In this document: positions 10,229 to 19,637 of the stretch, piece after piece
Layout of the letters: the number at the start of each line of letters is the position of its first letter
Position numbering within the stretch: the first letter of the stretch is position 1
DNA from: Anaerolineae bacterium
GTDB taxonomy: Bacteria; Chloroflexota; Anaerolineae; Anaerolineales; Villigracilaceae
Direction of reading: 5' to 3'
NCBI GenBank assembly: GCA_030123675.1
Contig: JASJYH010000001.1
Span: 1 to 64,000, forward strand
Length of the DNA: 64,000 bases
The notes under the pieces: generated by a model
The model's input: the letters and a program-made list of their open reading frames with translations, nothing else
What the model was told of the DNA's origin: nothing
Database searches by the model: none
Made by a program: the position numbers and the translations under genes

Positions 10229-12847
10229 ATGGGCTGGTTTTTTTCATGGTATCTAACCATCACTTTGCTTGGCTGGCTGACCTTCCCGTTGGCATCCCGC
10301 CTGTTCGCAGCGCTGCCTGACCGCGGGTACACGCTCTCCCGCTCATTTGGGTTTCTACTTTGGGGCTATGTCTTCTGGCTACTGACTTCACTGGGCCTTT
10401 CGCAAAATGATGTAGGTGGCTTGTTTCTGGGTTTGTTGGTATTGGCTGGTTTGAGTGTTTGGGCCACCCAATCTAAAAATTCCGGAGGAGATGCACTTAG
10501 TCGGCTGTCACGCAATTTTTCTGATTTAATATCCTGGGCAAAACAAAACCGTCGTTTGGTTATGAATGTTGAAATCCTTTTCTTTATTGCTTTTGCGTTT
10601 CTGGCATTTGTCCGTGCGAGCAATCCAGAATTGGGCAGCACCGAAAAACCGATGGAATTGATGTTTATTAATTCCATCCTGCGCTCACCCACATTTCCCC
10701 CGTGGGATGCCTGGCTTTCGGGCTACGCCATCTCATACTACCATTTTGGCTATGTAATGACCGCAATGCTCGCCAAACTGACGAGTACCCCCGGCAGTGC
10801 GGCCCATAATTTGATGACAGCATTGATCTTTTCGCTGGCGGCGATCGGATCATATGGAATTTTGTATAACTTGCTTTCACTGGGCCGAACGTCTGGAGAT
10901 GGGAACTCATCATCTATCATTCGTCGCTCATTTCTTGCTCCAATGTTTCTCTTGCTCATTAGCAATGCCGAAGGCTTTCTTGAAATCCTGTACAAGCGTA
11001 GATGGTTTTGGTCGGGAGACAGCTCTGCATTTTGGAAGTGGCTGGATATTAAGGATCTAAATCAACCACCTGCACAACTTCCAGGTGGCCTTTTGAACCG
11101 CCTCGGTTTTTGGATAACTTCGGATGGGGTAAGTGGGATTGGTAAATTTTTCAGCGAACAATTTGAACCCGACCGTTACCTGTGGTGGTGGCGTGCCTCA
11201 CGCGTTGTCTCAGACTTTGATTTGGGTGGCGGTTTCAAAGAGATCATTGATGAATTCCCGTTCTTCTCGTTCCTGCACGCGGACTTGCATCCACACGTGT
11301 TGGCGATTCCTTTTGGGTTGCTGACGATTGCGGCGGCTTTCAATCTGTATTTAGGTGGTTGGAGAGGTGAGATAAACGTTGGGCGCTTTCGTATGCGTAT
11401 CAACTTATTGGGGTTTGGCCTTCTCAGTCTGCTGTTAGGTGGGCTGGCCTTCCTCAACACCTGGGATATTTTGATCGCCGCTGCACTGGTCCTTGGGGTG
11501 TATGCGCTGAAACGGGTCGAGGAATTCGGTTGGAGCTGGGGAAGGCTAAAAGAAGTTTTTAGCTTTGGCTTGCCGCTAGGAATATCGTCTGTCTTGCTAT
11601 ACCTACCGTTTTATATTGGTTTTTCCTCACAATTAGGCGGTGTCATACCCAACCTTGTTTACCCCACGCGCGGAGCACACTTATGGGTGATGTTTGCCAC
11701 GTTGCTTCTACCCCTTTTTGCTTATCTTATTTACTTGAGACTCGCAGAGAAATGGCCTGGCAGATGGTGGCCAGCAATTAGATTTTCACTAGGGTTGGTG
11801 TTGCTTCTGTGGGGCATTTCATGGTTTATCGGATGGGCTATCAATTGGTTTGAACCAGATATGGGAGCCTTGTTCTTACAGGAGCAGGGTGTATTTGATA
11901 TAAGAAGTTTGTTCAGGCAGGCTAGCCTAAAACGACTCACGCATATTGGAGGCTTACTGACTTTGTTGGCGGTGTTGATCCCCGCGATAGCTCTTTTGGT
12001 TGCAGACCGCAAGTCGCAGACCAAAAAAGCTCAGGGTAAGGTCTCAAGTCCAAAATCTAATACCTTTGTTCTCCTGCTCATCACTATGGGTGCATTGCTG
12101 GTGATCGGGCCCGAGTTCCTTTATCTGCGCGACCAATTTGGCACCCGCATCAACACGATATTCAAATTCTATTATCAAGCCTGGATGGTATGGAGTTTAG
12201 CCGCTGCTTATGGGATGGCGGTTTTGATTCAGAAATTACGTAGCTGGTGGAAATACACCTTTTGGTTAGGGTTTGTCTTTTTGCTATTCGTTGGCTTGAC
12301 TTACCCTGTCCTACGCCTGAATATTTGGGCAGGAGGATTCAAAATTGAGAGAGCAACTACCCTTTTGGATACAATCTTTACCGATGAAAGTGAGATTGCC
12401 AAGCTAGCGGCCCGACAGGAGCTATCCAGCCTGTGGACATTGGATTATTTTGATTTGCTTCAACGCCAAAATCCTGACGAAGCTGCTGCTCTGCGTTGGT
12501 TGGGTAACGCGCCAGATGGCATAATTTCTGAAGCCATTGGTGGCAGTTACAGTGGGTTTGGACGAGTTTCCACTAATACCGGTATGCCAACTTTGTTAGG
12601 CTGGCCAGGGCACGAATCCCAGTGGCGTGGTGGCTATGAAGCACAGGGTTCACGGAAGAGTGATGTGGAAACGTTATACGCCACAACAGACTGGCAGCTG
12701 GCAGATGAAATTATTTCTCGCTATAACATTCGATATATCTTTGTGGGTAGACTGGAAAGAGACAAACCGCTGCGGGAAGAGAAATTTCAACAAAATATGA
12801 GGGTTGTATTTCAGCAAGGGAATGTTGTTATTTATGAAGTACGATAG
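10229..12847 (+). CDS. YYY-domain (DUF2298) membrane protein
   Basis: This polytopic protein of 872 residues is collinear with the C-terminal half of the gene at 4960. Both open with a helix and a short loop (ALPDRGYTLSRSFG here, GLGDKGYPLARILG there). Both carry a Tyr-rich motif (YAISYYHFGY near residue 165 here), a conserved EFPFFSFLHADLHPH segment, and a C-terminal IRYIFVGRLER ending in IYEVR. The GT39-like N-half is absent. This is a tandem paralogue in which one copy is fused and the other free-standing. Family members are thought to handle polyprenyl-linked glycans by analogy with GT39/STT3 folds, but that is inference. Confidence 0.85.
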   Translation: MGWFFSWYLTITLLGWLTFPLASRLFAALPDRGYTLSRSFGFLLWGYVFWLLTSLGLSQNDVGGLFLGLLVLAGLSVWATQSKNSGGDALSRLSRNFSDLISWAKQNRRLVMNVEILFFIAFAFLAFVRASNPELGSTEKPMELMFINSILRSPTFPPWDAWLSGYAISYYHFGYVMTAMLAKLTSTPGSAAHNLMTALIFSLAAIGSYGILYNLLSLGRTSGDGNSSSIIRRSFLAPMFLLLISNAEGFLEILYKRRWFWSGDSSAFWKWLDIKDLNQPPAQLPGGLLNRLGFWITSDGVSGIGKFFSEQFEPDRYLWWWRASRVVSDFDLGGGFKEIIDEFPFFSFLHADLHPHVLAIPFGLLTIAAAFNLYLGGWRGEINVGRFRMRINLLGFGLLSLLLGGLAFLNTWDILIAAALVLGVYALKRVEEFGWSWGRLKEVFSFGLPLGISSVLLYLPFYIGFSSQLGGVIPNLVYPTRGAHLWVMFATLLLPLFAYLIYLRLAEKWPGRWWPAIRFSLGLVLLLWGISWFIGWAINWFEPDMGALFLQEQGVFDIRSLFRQASLKRLTHIGGLLTLLAVLIPAIALLVADRKSQTKKAQGKVSSPKSNTFVLLLITMGALLVIGPEFLYLRDQFGTRINTIFKFYYQAWMVWSLAAAYGMAVLIQKLRSWWKYTFWLGFVFLLFVGLTYPVLRLNIWAGGFKIERATTLLDTIFTDESEIAKLAARQELSSLWTLDYFDLLQRQNPDEAAALRWLGNAPDGIISEAIGGSYSGFGRVSTNTGMPTLLGWPGHESQWRGGYEAQGSRKSDVETLYATTDWQLADEIISRYNIRYIFVGRLERDKPLREEKFQQNMRVVFQQGNVVIYEVR

Positions 12848-13247
12848 ATAAAGAGGTGCGTTAAAATACAACCAGTAGGATGACTAATTTCCCCCCCACA
12901 TTCGGGTCATTTTGGTTTTTAGTAGTGCAATTAGTCGTATAAATGCAAAATGAAATATTTGTAATATAATCACGATGGAGGTACAATCGGATTAATTAAT
13001 ATTAAAATTCCTACTGCTTAAATTATTTCAGTTGCGGTATGCGAAATTATCCTCATAACTGCCGAAGGCTGCCTGGGTTTTAACTAGGATGTATCCTCCG
13101 GCTGTTTTTTAGCGAGATTTTTTAAACTAGGCCCCATTTTTGCGGCTTGAACAAAGGCATCTCAGCAGATCTAACTTACAGAGCTTTGGCATTTGGATAC
13201 CTGTGATTTAGATAGCATTTGCAAAGAATTTTTTGGAGGTATAAGAA
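12848..13247 (+). other. Intergenic leader region upstream of korA
   Basis: This 400-base stretch has no credible ORF. It holds a TATAAT box (within ATATAATCAC near 12965), a hairpin with a T-run (annotated separately), a weak TTGAAC-17-TCTAAC promoter-like pair starting at 13147, and a strong ribosome binding site GGAGGT about 9 bases before the korA ATG. The order of box, hairpin/T-run and gene would allow either termination of the YYY transcript or attenuation of korAB; the sequence alone does not decide. Confidence 0.4.
13061..13110 (+). terminator. Rho-independent terminator or attenuator before korA
   Basis: The outer stem GCCGAAGG (13061-13068) pairs with CCTCCGGC (13095-13102) with one A-C mismatch. 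An inner arm CCTGG/CTAGG with one G-T pair fits inside the loop. Six Ts follow at 13105-13110. It lies 214 bases after the YYY gene stop and 137 bases before the korA start. Confidence 0.65.
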
Positions 13248-15263
13248 ATGGGTACAGAGTGGGATTTGACAAAAGGCGTAACCATTGCCATCGGCGGGGC
13301 AGCCGGCGACGGGCTGGATAAAACTGGCGATACGCTAGCACGCACGGCCACTCGTTTGGGGCTATATGCACACGCCTTTAATAGTTATCAGTCTATTATC
13401 CGAGGTGGACACATCTGGTTGAAAATTCGTATGAGCGAGAAAAAGATGCACAACATCGGGGACAATACCAATGTGATGATTGCCTTAAATGAAGACAGCC
13501 TCGAACGTCACGCGCGCGAAGTGCAGCCGGGCGGAGTTATCTTCTTCAACAGTAGTAAGGTCAATTGTGATCCGTTGTTGGTGAGTGAGGGTGTCCAATC
13601 CCTGGGGTTGCCTGTCAAAGAACTGACCAAGCCCTTCGGCCGTGTGTTGCCAGTAATGCAAAACACAATCATGCTGGGTGCATTGCTATATTGGCTCAAT
13701 TTGGACTTTAAAATGACAGAAAAAGTATTAGCCGATACATTTGGTTACAAGGGGCAAGATGTGATTGACCAAAATATAGCTATTGCGCGAGCTGGTTACG
13801 ATTATGCGAACGAGAACCTAGAAAAATCGGGAATCGCCTGGAAATTTAGTGGCGTTCGGCGTCCATTCGTAACTGGAAACGAGACAATTGGCATGGGCGC
13901 TGTCGCAGCCGGTTTAAAATTATATGCAGCCTACCCCATGTCTCCTGCAACCAGCCTGTTACACTGGATGGTTGAAAACAGCGAAAAGGTAGGGGTGGCA
14001 GTAAAGCAGGCGGAAGATGAACTGGCTGTGGTCAATATGGCCATTGGGGCCGGCTTGGCCGGGGTGCGAGCTATGTGTGGCACATCAGGCGGTGGCTTTG
14101 CCCTGATGACTGAGGCCATCGGAATGGCCAGCATCATGGAAGTGCCGGTGGTTATCGTCAACGTAATGCGTGGTGGACCCTCGACGGGGTTGCCGACCAG
14201 AACTGAACAAGGAGACCTTAATCAAGCCTTTGGCGCTTCGCAGGGAGATTTTCCACGCATCATTATGGCACCCACCTCTATTACCGATTGCTTTTATACG
14301 GCTGCTGAGGCGCACAACTTGGCCGAAGAATTTCAGGTGCCGGTCATCATTCTCTCTGACTTGCTGTTAGGTGAAAATCCTGAAACCATCGACTCGGACG
14401 CCCTGAACGCTGAAATCCTCATTAACCGGGGTAAATTGCTCTCCGAAGCACCTGAAGGCTACAAACGCTTTGCTTTGACAGCCGATAATATCTCCCCGCG
14501 AGTCTTGCCGGGCACGCCAGGTGCAGCGTATGTGTCTGGCTCTGACGAACACGACGAAGAGGGCGTGCTCATCAGTGATGAGTTTACGAATGAGGCCATT
14601 CGACGCAAGATGCAAGAAAAACGCATGGCCAAACTTGATGCCATCCTACAATCGCTGACGCCTCCCCAGCTGGAGGGTTCAGCTAAGGCCGAGGTAACAC
14701 TGGTGGGTTGGGGCTCTACCTGGGGCGTGATCAACGAAGCTGTTGCACAGTTAACCGAGGCCGGCCTTAGCGTTAATCATTTGCAAATTAAATATCTATT
14801 CCCCTTCCAGGCCGAGCAGGTTGAGAAAATTCTCTCTAACAGCAAGCGGATTATCGTAATCGAACTCAATAGCAGCGGCCAGTTTGCACGTCACTTAAGA
14901 GCTGAAACGGGCATCAAAGCCGATGACACCATCCTAAAATATAACGGTGAACCCTTTACGCCCGGATATATCACCCAATCCGTGCAGGATATCGTCGAAG
15001 GTCGCGCGCTCTCCCTGGATGTGAGCGAAGACGAAGCAGGTCAAATCGCCTATCACTACATTCGCGTCAAGCTGGGCAATGACGCCCGCCCGGTGGGCTA
15101 CGAGCAAGTATCTTTGCCTGACTATGACGAGCCATTGTGGCAGGTGTCCATTGTCGGTCGCAAGGAAGGCGAGCCGCGTGGCACACTACTAATTGGGGTA
15201 CAAACCGGCGCTACTTATACCTGGCAAGAGAATACTCCCGAAATTACCAAGGAGGTTAATTAA
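13248..15263 (+). CDS. korA: 2-oxoacid:ferredoxin oxidoreductase, fused gamma-alpha subunit
   Basis: The 671-residue protein has an N-terminal gamma-type domain (GGAAGDGLDKTG near residue 11, then SYQSIIRGGH), followed from about residue 200 by the alpha domain. That domain includes GNETIGMGAVAAGLKLYAAY, EDELAVVNMAIGAGLAG and TSGGGFALMTEA. A C-terminal transketolase-like domain contains VTLVGWGSTWGVINEA. With KorB it would oxidatively decarboxylate a 2-oxoacid to an acyl-CoA and reduce ferredoxin. 2-Oxoglutarate is the usual substrate for this fused layout, but pyruvate or branched acids cannot be excluded. The start is fixed by GGAGGT upstream. It is followed after two bases by korB, so the subunits are cotranscribed. 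Confidence 0.9.
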   Translation: MGTEWDLTKGVTIAIGGAAGDGLDKTGDTLARTATRLGLYAHAFNSYQSIIRGGHIWLKIRMSEKKMHNIGDNTNVMIALNEDSLERHAREVQPGGVIFFNSSKVNCDPLLVSEGVQSLGLPVKELTKPFGRVLPVMQNTIMLGALLYWLNLDFKMTEKVLADTFGYKGQDVIDQNIAIARAGYDYANENLEKSGIAWKFSGVRRPFVTGNETIGMGAVAAGLKLYAAYPMSPATSLLHWMVENSEKVGVAVKQAEDELAVVNMAIGAGLAGVRAMCGTSGGGFALMTEAIGMASIMEVPVVIVNVMRGGPSTGLPTRTEQGDLNQAFGASQGDFPRIIMAPTSITDCFYTAAEAHNLAEEFQVPVIILSDLLLGENPETIDSDALNAEILINRGKLLSEAPEGYKRFALTADNISPRVLPGTPGAAYVSGSDEHDEEGVLISDEFTNEAIRRKMQEKRMAKLDAILQSLTPPQLEGSAKAEVTLVGWGSTWGVINEAVAQLTEAGLSVNHLQIKYLFPFQAEQVEKILSNSKRIIVIELNSSGQFARHLRAETGIKADDTILKYNGEPFTPGYITQSVQDIVEGRALSLDVSEDEAGQIAYHYIRVKLGNDARPVGYEQVSLPDYDEPLWQVSIVGRKEGEPRGTLLIGVQTGATYTWQENTPEITKEVN

Positions 15264-15265
15264 GC

Positions 15266-16156
15266 ATGGCAACTGTATTGGATAGAGAACAATTAACGGT
15301 TAAAGTTTATGATGGAGCGGTTGATCCAGACTGGTGTCCTGGCTGTGGCGATTTTGGAGTGCTCAATGCCCTTAAAAAAGCGTTGCTGGAACTCGAGCTG
15401 CTTCCCCATGAGATAATGGTTGTGTCTGGTATTGGCTGTTCGTCTAATTTGCCGGGCTACATTCACAGCTATGGGGTCCACAGCCTGCACGGTCGCTCCA
15501 TACCCGTAGCGACCGGTCTCAAGCTCGCTAACACTGATTTAAATGTTATCGTCACAGGTGGCGATGGCGATGGCTATGGGATCGGCATGGGTCACTTTAT
15601 CCATGCCATGCGACGCAACTTAGACCTGACTTACATCGTAATGAACAACCAGATCTACGGCTTGACCACCGGCCAAGCCTCGCCGACCACCATGAAAGAT
15701 GTGCGCACAAAAACAACACCGCGTGGAAATGTCGAACTTCCCATCAACCCGCTGGCACTTGCAATTGTGTCTGGCGCCACATATGTAGCGCGGGCCTTCT
15801 CGGGAAATACTAAGCAACTCAGTTCCCTGTTCGCGGACGCCATCGCCCATAAAGGATTTTCTTTACTCGATGTCTTCAGCCCCTGCGTCACGTACAACAA
15901 AATTAACACCTACGCTTGGTTCAAAGAGCGCGTTTACGATCTGGCCGAGGAAGATGGCTATGATCCAAGCGATCCCGATGCAGCATTAAAAAAATCTTTT
16001 GAGTGGGGTGATCGTATCCCTTTGGGTTTGATCTACCAGAGCGAGCAGCCTACCTACGAAGACAGCGATCCTATTCTGCAACGTGGCCCTTTGGTAAAAC
16101 AACCTCTGGGTATCAAGCAGTCTGTTCTTGACGAATTGCTGGCCGAGACAATGTAA
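15266..16156 (+). CDS. korB: 2-oxoacid:ferredoxin oxidoreductase, beta subunit
   Basis: The 296-residue subunit binds thiamine diphosphate and an iron-sulfur cluster. Visible signatures are WCPGCGDFG (about residues 28-36), SGIGCSSNLPGY, and the ThDP-binding motif GGDGDGYGIGMGH followed by NNQIYGLTTGQASPT. Cys residues in CPGC and GIGC, with another in FSPCVTYNK, are the expected cluster ligands. Length is normal for the family. It begins two bases after korA, with an AAGGAGG ribosome binding site inside the korA tail. It ends just before a strong hairpin terminator shared with the convergent gene. Confidence 0.92.
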   Translation: MATVLDREQLTVKVYDGAVDPDWCPGCGDFGVLNALKKALLELELLPHEIMVVSGIGCSSNLPGYIHSYGVHSLHGRSIPVATGLKLANTDLNVIVTGGDGDGYGIGMGHFIHAMRRNLDLTYIVMNNQIYGLTTGQASPTTMKDVRTKTTPRGNVELPINPLALAIVSGATYVARAFSGNTKQLSSLFADAIAHKGFSLLDVFSPCVTYNKINTYAWFKERVYDLAEEDGYDPSDPDAALKKSFEWGDRIPLGLIYQSEQPTYEDSDPILQRGPLVKQPLGIKQSVLDELLAETM

Positions 16157-16178
16157 CAACATAGAATTGTAGCTCGCA

Positions 16179-16223
16179 AACCCTAGTATTGGAAACTGTT
16201 TTTCCATTGCTAGGGTTATTTTG
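16179..16223 (+). terminator. Hairpin terminator after korB, probably bidirectional
   Basis: AACCCTAG (16179-16186) pairs perfectly with CTAGGGTT (16210-16217). A second arm TGGAAA/TTTCCA lies inside, and ATTTTG follows. It lies between korB and the convergent minus-strand gene ending at 16262. Confidence 0.8.
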
Positions 16224-16261
16224 TTAATAAGGGAAGTACTGCCCAAGGGGAACCAAGCTCC

Positions 16262-17827
16262 CTAATTTTGTGGGCAATTCAAGGAGGAATCGCGCTGCTC
16301 GGTGACGTCAATAATCTGGCGAGTCAAACGGTGGGAGGTAAAATAGGTTTTATCCGGCAATAACTCTAATTCAGCATCGAAAAACTCATTCAAGACAATC
16401 CGAAATGAATTGACCGGACTGATATCTGGAGTCAACACGTTTGGCTCTAAACCGGGGAGATAATAAGCATTGAAAATGGCTGAACGTTCCCATAGGCAGG
16501 TCTTATCGGGTGTATCCCAATCCAGAAACGCACCCGGGCCATGGTCACCCTGAATAATGATAATAGGGGCGCTTGCTGATTTTCGAAAAATTGCATCTAG
16601 CGTTTCTTCCAACATCCCATTAACGAAACCTAACTGCTCAGCATAACCTCTCCGGTACTCTTCCCAGTCCCCGCGATAATCATTGCCATCGTGAATAGAG
16701 TAGGAACGAGGCGGTTCGCGGGTGTTCCCATCCGCATCAAACACAAATGGCGGATGCGGCGACAAGATGTGAGCAAAGACCATCTTCGGTCCAGGCAAAC
16801 CAGGGATGAATGTAGCAAGCTGGTCAAAAGTGTATAAGATCCGTTGTCGGTGGCCTTCATAACTATGTGCGAGCGGTTTTTGATAAAGAGCCTCTGGCAG
16901 CCATTCCAAGGGCGAATCGGCCAAAAGCAAATTCTCAAAGTGATTAAGAGGAGATCCGCTGGAAAGGTATAAGTCCACCTGCGAATGTTCGGTAAAGGTA
17001 AAGCCAGTCTCGAAGGCGATGGTTTGATAACCACATTGTTTCAATACCCGCATGAGTTGGTTGTTCGTAGTCTGGTTAGTAAAATACTGTACGGCGTTAG
17101 CGCCTTCCGGCTCTGATTCAAGATAAGAAAAGTTCAACACAGAGGGTATAGAAAATATCGATTGAAGATAATTAGAATGCCCCTTACTCGCGATGTAAAA
17201 ACCTTTAGACTCGAGCATATCTATAAAACTGGAATTGTCGACGCCATATAACACTTTCAGGACATCGGCTCGGCCGTATGCATCCAGAATAATGTAATAA
17301 ATATCAGGAGAGTTGCTGCAATTAAGTTTGATTGCGCCTTCAAAGGAGGCTGGTGGTTGATATTGCGAATCGGGAGTTGCAAAGGTCTTGTATATGGCTG
17401 GAAGGGCGGAAATTATCCCAACAAGAAGAGTAATGCCTAAATAGATATTCAAAGCGTTGGTTGTTCGCTCCCCGCCGAATCGCTCCCAATTATTCTTAAT
17501 TCCCAGAATCAATAATAGTCCGCCCCAAACAATCAACATTGTCAATCGATTTTCAATTGCATCGAAGGTAAGCCAAACCTTCAGCAAACGAGCCAGATGA
17601 GCATAAAGAAAGACAAATAACAAAGTTAAGAAGGTCAGATAGCTCGCGTAGTGCCATTTTGTAAACAACCAATAAAAAATGATATTTATTAAGGCAGTGA
17701 CGACTAGCAATACAATCAAAGGACGTAGCCCCTGTGATGGCGCTATTTCCCCCAAGTTGTTGATGAGAGGATTTAAGATAACAAAAAAAACGAACAAAAA
17801 TGGGTAAAGGATAGGTCGTTTTAGCAT
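16262..17827 (-). CDS. Membrane-anchored sulfatase-fold (LTA-synthase-like) hydrolase
   Basis: This protein of 521 residues has five or so N-terminal helices (residues 1-150) and a sulfatase-fold domain outside the membrane (about 170-460). Metal-site signatures are YYIILDAYGRADV (Asp182) and IIIQGDHGPG. The nucleophile region reads SNYLQSIFSIPSVLN, where related proteins usually have NYxQT, so Ser223 replaces the expected Thr and there is no Cys. The domain order resembles lipoteichoic-acid synthase or phosphoethanolamine transferases, so a phospho-transfer reaction on a surface glycan or lipid is plausible. It is transcribed against its neighbours and shares its promoter-side spacer with the divergent gene at 17874. 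Confidence 0.75.
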   Translation of the reverse strand: MLKRPILYPFLFVFFVILNPLINNLGEIAPSQGLRPLIVLLVVTALINIIFYWLFTKWHYASYLTFLTLLFVFLYAHLARLLKVWLTFDAIENRLTMLIVWGGLLLILGIKNNWERFGGERTTNALNIYLGITLLVGIISALPAIYKTFATPDSQYQPPASFEGAIKLNCSNSPDIYYIILDAYGRADVLKVLYGVDNSSFIDMLESKGFYIASKGHSNYLQSIFSIPSVLNFSYLESEPEGANAVQYFTNQTTNNQLMRVLKQCGYQTIAFETGFTFTEHSQVDLYLSSGSPLNHFENLLLADSPLEWLPEALYQKPLAHSYEGHRQRILYTFDQLATFIPGLPGPKMVFAHILSPHPPFVFDADGNTREPPRSYSIHDGNDYRGDWEEYRRGYAEQLGFVNGMLEETLDAIFRKSASAPIIIIQGDHGPGAFLDWDTPDKTCLWERSAIFNAYYLPGLEPNVLTPDISPVNSFRIVLNEFFDAELELLPDKTYFTSHRLTRQIIDVTEQRDSSLNCPQN

Positions 17828-17861
17828 TTCTAATTTACGATTATAGTCCTTGTTCCCGTGC

Positions 17862-17867
17862 TAAAAT
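17862..17867 (+). promoter_or_regulatory. Extended -10 (TGC TAAAAT) of a leaderless gene
   Basis: TGCTAAAAT ends six bases before the ATG at 17874, with no Shine-Dalgarno sequence between. Transcription would start at or next to the ATG. Confidence 0.55.
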
Positions 17868-17873
17868 TGCAGC

Positions 17874-19637
17874 ATGCAAAACCGACCTATTAAACATGAA
17901 AGCCTGCTATATCTGTTGGCTTTCACCCTGGCTATAACTTTGCGGCTTACCAACTTAGGCACACTTTCCCTCGGTAACACCGAAGCCGAATGGGCTTTAC
18001 AAGCCCTCAGCGTTGCGCAGGGCAATCGGCCTTTGCTCGGCCCACAACCAGCCTATATTTTGCCAACTAGTCTTTTGTTCTTCCTTTTTGGGACATCGAA
18101 TTTTCTGGCACGCCTCATCCCTGTCCTGGCTGGGATTGGGTTGATCTTCGTCCCATACATGTTTCGGACACGCCTCAAACCGATCCCCAGCTTGCTTCTG
18201 ACCTTCTTCTTGGTGCTTGATCCAGGTTTGGTATCGTTATCTCGTCAGGCTGGAAGCTTGATGCCGGCATTAAGCTCCATTTTCCTGACGTGGGCTTTCT
18301 GGTATCAAAAGCGTCCACGAGCTTTAGGGATCTTTGCTGGATTGGCTTTGCTATCTGGATCTTCTGTTTGGGCTGGTCTGCTAAGTCTTGGGTTGGCCTT
18401 GGGGTTGAAGTGGATATTCGAGTTGCCTTTTGCTAACGATAAAGATCAGAAGAAAATCCCATCAGAGAAAGCGAAGCAGAATTTTGTAAGTGCCCTTGGC
18501 GACGATTTGAAAAAACCGTTAATTTACATAGGGGCGACCCTACTATTAGGTGGGACCTTATTCCTATTGGCTCCAAACGGATTAAGTGCCTGGTTAAACT
18601 CATTACCAGTCTATTTGGCCAGCTGGTTTCAACCTTCAGGTGTACCAGCATCCCGACTATTATTTGCACTATTAGTGTATCAACCATTTGCATTGGTGTT
18701 TGGTTTGTTAGCTATCGTGCGCGGATGGTGGCAAGAGCAGAGAGCCCGCTTGCTATTAAGCCTTTGGTTTATTACAGGTCTAATATTAGCCATGGTTTAC
18801 CCTGCCAGGCAAGTGAGCGATTTGGTTTGGGCCCTGGTGCCATTATGGGTTTTGGCCGCTTTTGAGCTTTCAAGCCATTCACAAATATTATTGAAAAAAA
18901 ATCATCAAGTTGCGTGGGTGGCAACTTTAGTTGTGATCTTGTTAACTTTTTCCTGGTTGGTTTATGCTGGCATAGCAATTAACCCGAACAGTGCGGCTAC
19001 AAATGCGATCAGCTTCGGAGGTGTAGCCCTACCGCCAACTCCTTATATTTCATTGATTAGCGTCTTACTATTGTTGGTTGTGAGTATATTGTTGATTGCA
19101 TTGGGTTGGTCAACTCAATTAGCGCGACTGGGATTGGTATGGGGCTTGACGATTGCAGTAGGTATTTATTCCCTGGGAATATCTTGGGGCGCAACGGGCC
19201 TACGGACTTCCAATGGCTGGGAACTTTGGTGGCCAGAAGGGCGGTTTTCTCAAGCCGATTTGGTACTGAGAACGGTAAATGACCAATCAGAATGGAGTAC
19301 AGGTCATGCACACTCACAAGAAGTCACCTTGCTTGAGCTTGAATCACCTTCGTTAGAATGGCTGCTGCGTGACCGAAAAGTTACGACGGTTTCTACGCTA
19401 GATATACAAGAAGCTCCTGCAATTGTCATCTCTACTCAAAATGTAGGCCTTAACCTTACTACTGCATATCGTGGACAAGATTTTGTCTGGCGGCAGGAGC
19501 CAGCTTGGGAATTATTAACCAGGAATGATTGGATCAAATGGTCTGTGTTTCGCGAGATGCGATATCATTCGGAAACCATCATCGTTTGGGTTAGAAACGA
19601 CCTTTTTCTAGATACAAGCGGGAGTTTCCCGCAATAA
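17874..19637 (+). CDS. GT39-like membrane glycosyltransferase-type protein
   Basis: The polytopic protein has 587 residues. The first loop carries LGNTEAEWALQALSVAQG, equivalent to the acidic-residue loop of GT39/PMT_2 enzymes (usually DE, here EAEW). About eleven helices follow, with a short extracytoplasmic C-terminal tail of about 130 residues. A polyprenyl-phosphate-sugar transferase role is inferred from overall layout only. It appears leaderless. Its stop is directly followed by the cmk ATG, so the two are coupled. Confidence 0.6.
   Translation: MQNRPIKHESLLYLLAFTLAITLRLTNLGTLSLGNTEAEWALQALSVAQGNRPLLGPQPAYILPTSLLFFLFGTSNFLARLIPVLAGIGLIFVPYMFRTRLKPIPSLLLTFFLVLDPGLVSLSRQAGSLMPALSSIFLTWAFWYQKRPRALGIFAGLALLSGSSVWAGLLSLGLALGLKWIFELPFANDKDQKKIPSEKAKQNFVSALGDDLKKPLIYIGATLLLGGTLFLLAPNGLSAWLNSLPVYLASWFQPSGVPASRLLFALLVYQPFALVFGLLAIVRGWWQEQRARLLLSLWFITGLILAMVYPARQVSDLVWALVPLWVLAAFELSSHSQILLKKNHQVAWVATLVVILLTFSWLVYAGIAINPNSAATNAISFGGVALPPTPYISLISVLLLLVVSILLIALGWSTQLARLGLVWGLTIAVGIYSLGISWGATGLRTSNGWELWWPEGRFSQADLVLRTVNDQSEWSTGHAHSQEVTLLELESPSLEWLLRDRKVTTVSTLDIQEAPAIVISTQNVGLNLTTAYRGQDFVWRQEPAWELLTRNDWIKWSVFREMRYHSETIIVWVRNDLFLDTSGSFPQ
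19618..19632 (+). promoter_or_regulatory. Hairpin covering the putative cmk Shine-Dalgarno
   Basis: GCGGGA-GTT-TCCCGC is a perfect six-pair hairpin with a three-base loop. It contains the only SD-like run (GGGAG) before the cmk start and sits inside the end of the upstream coding region. Ribosomes finishing the upstream gene would melt it. Confidence 0.45.
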
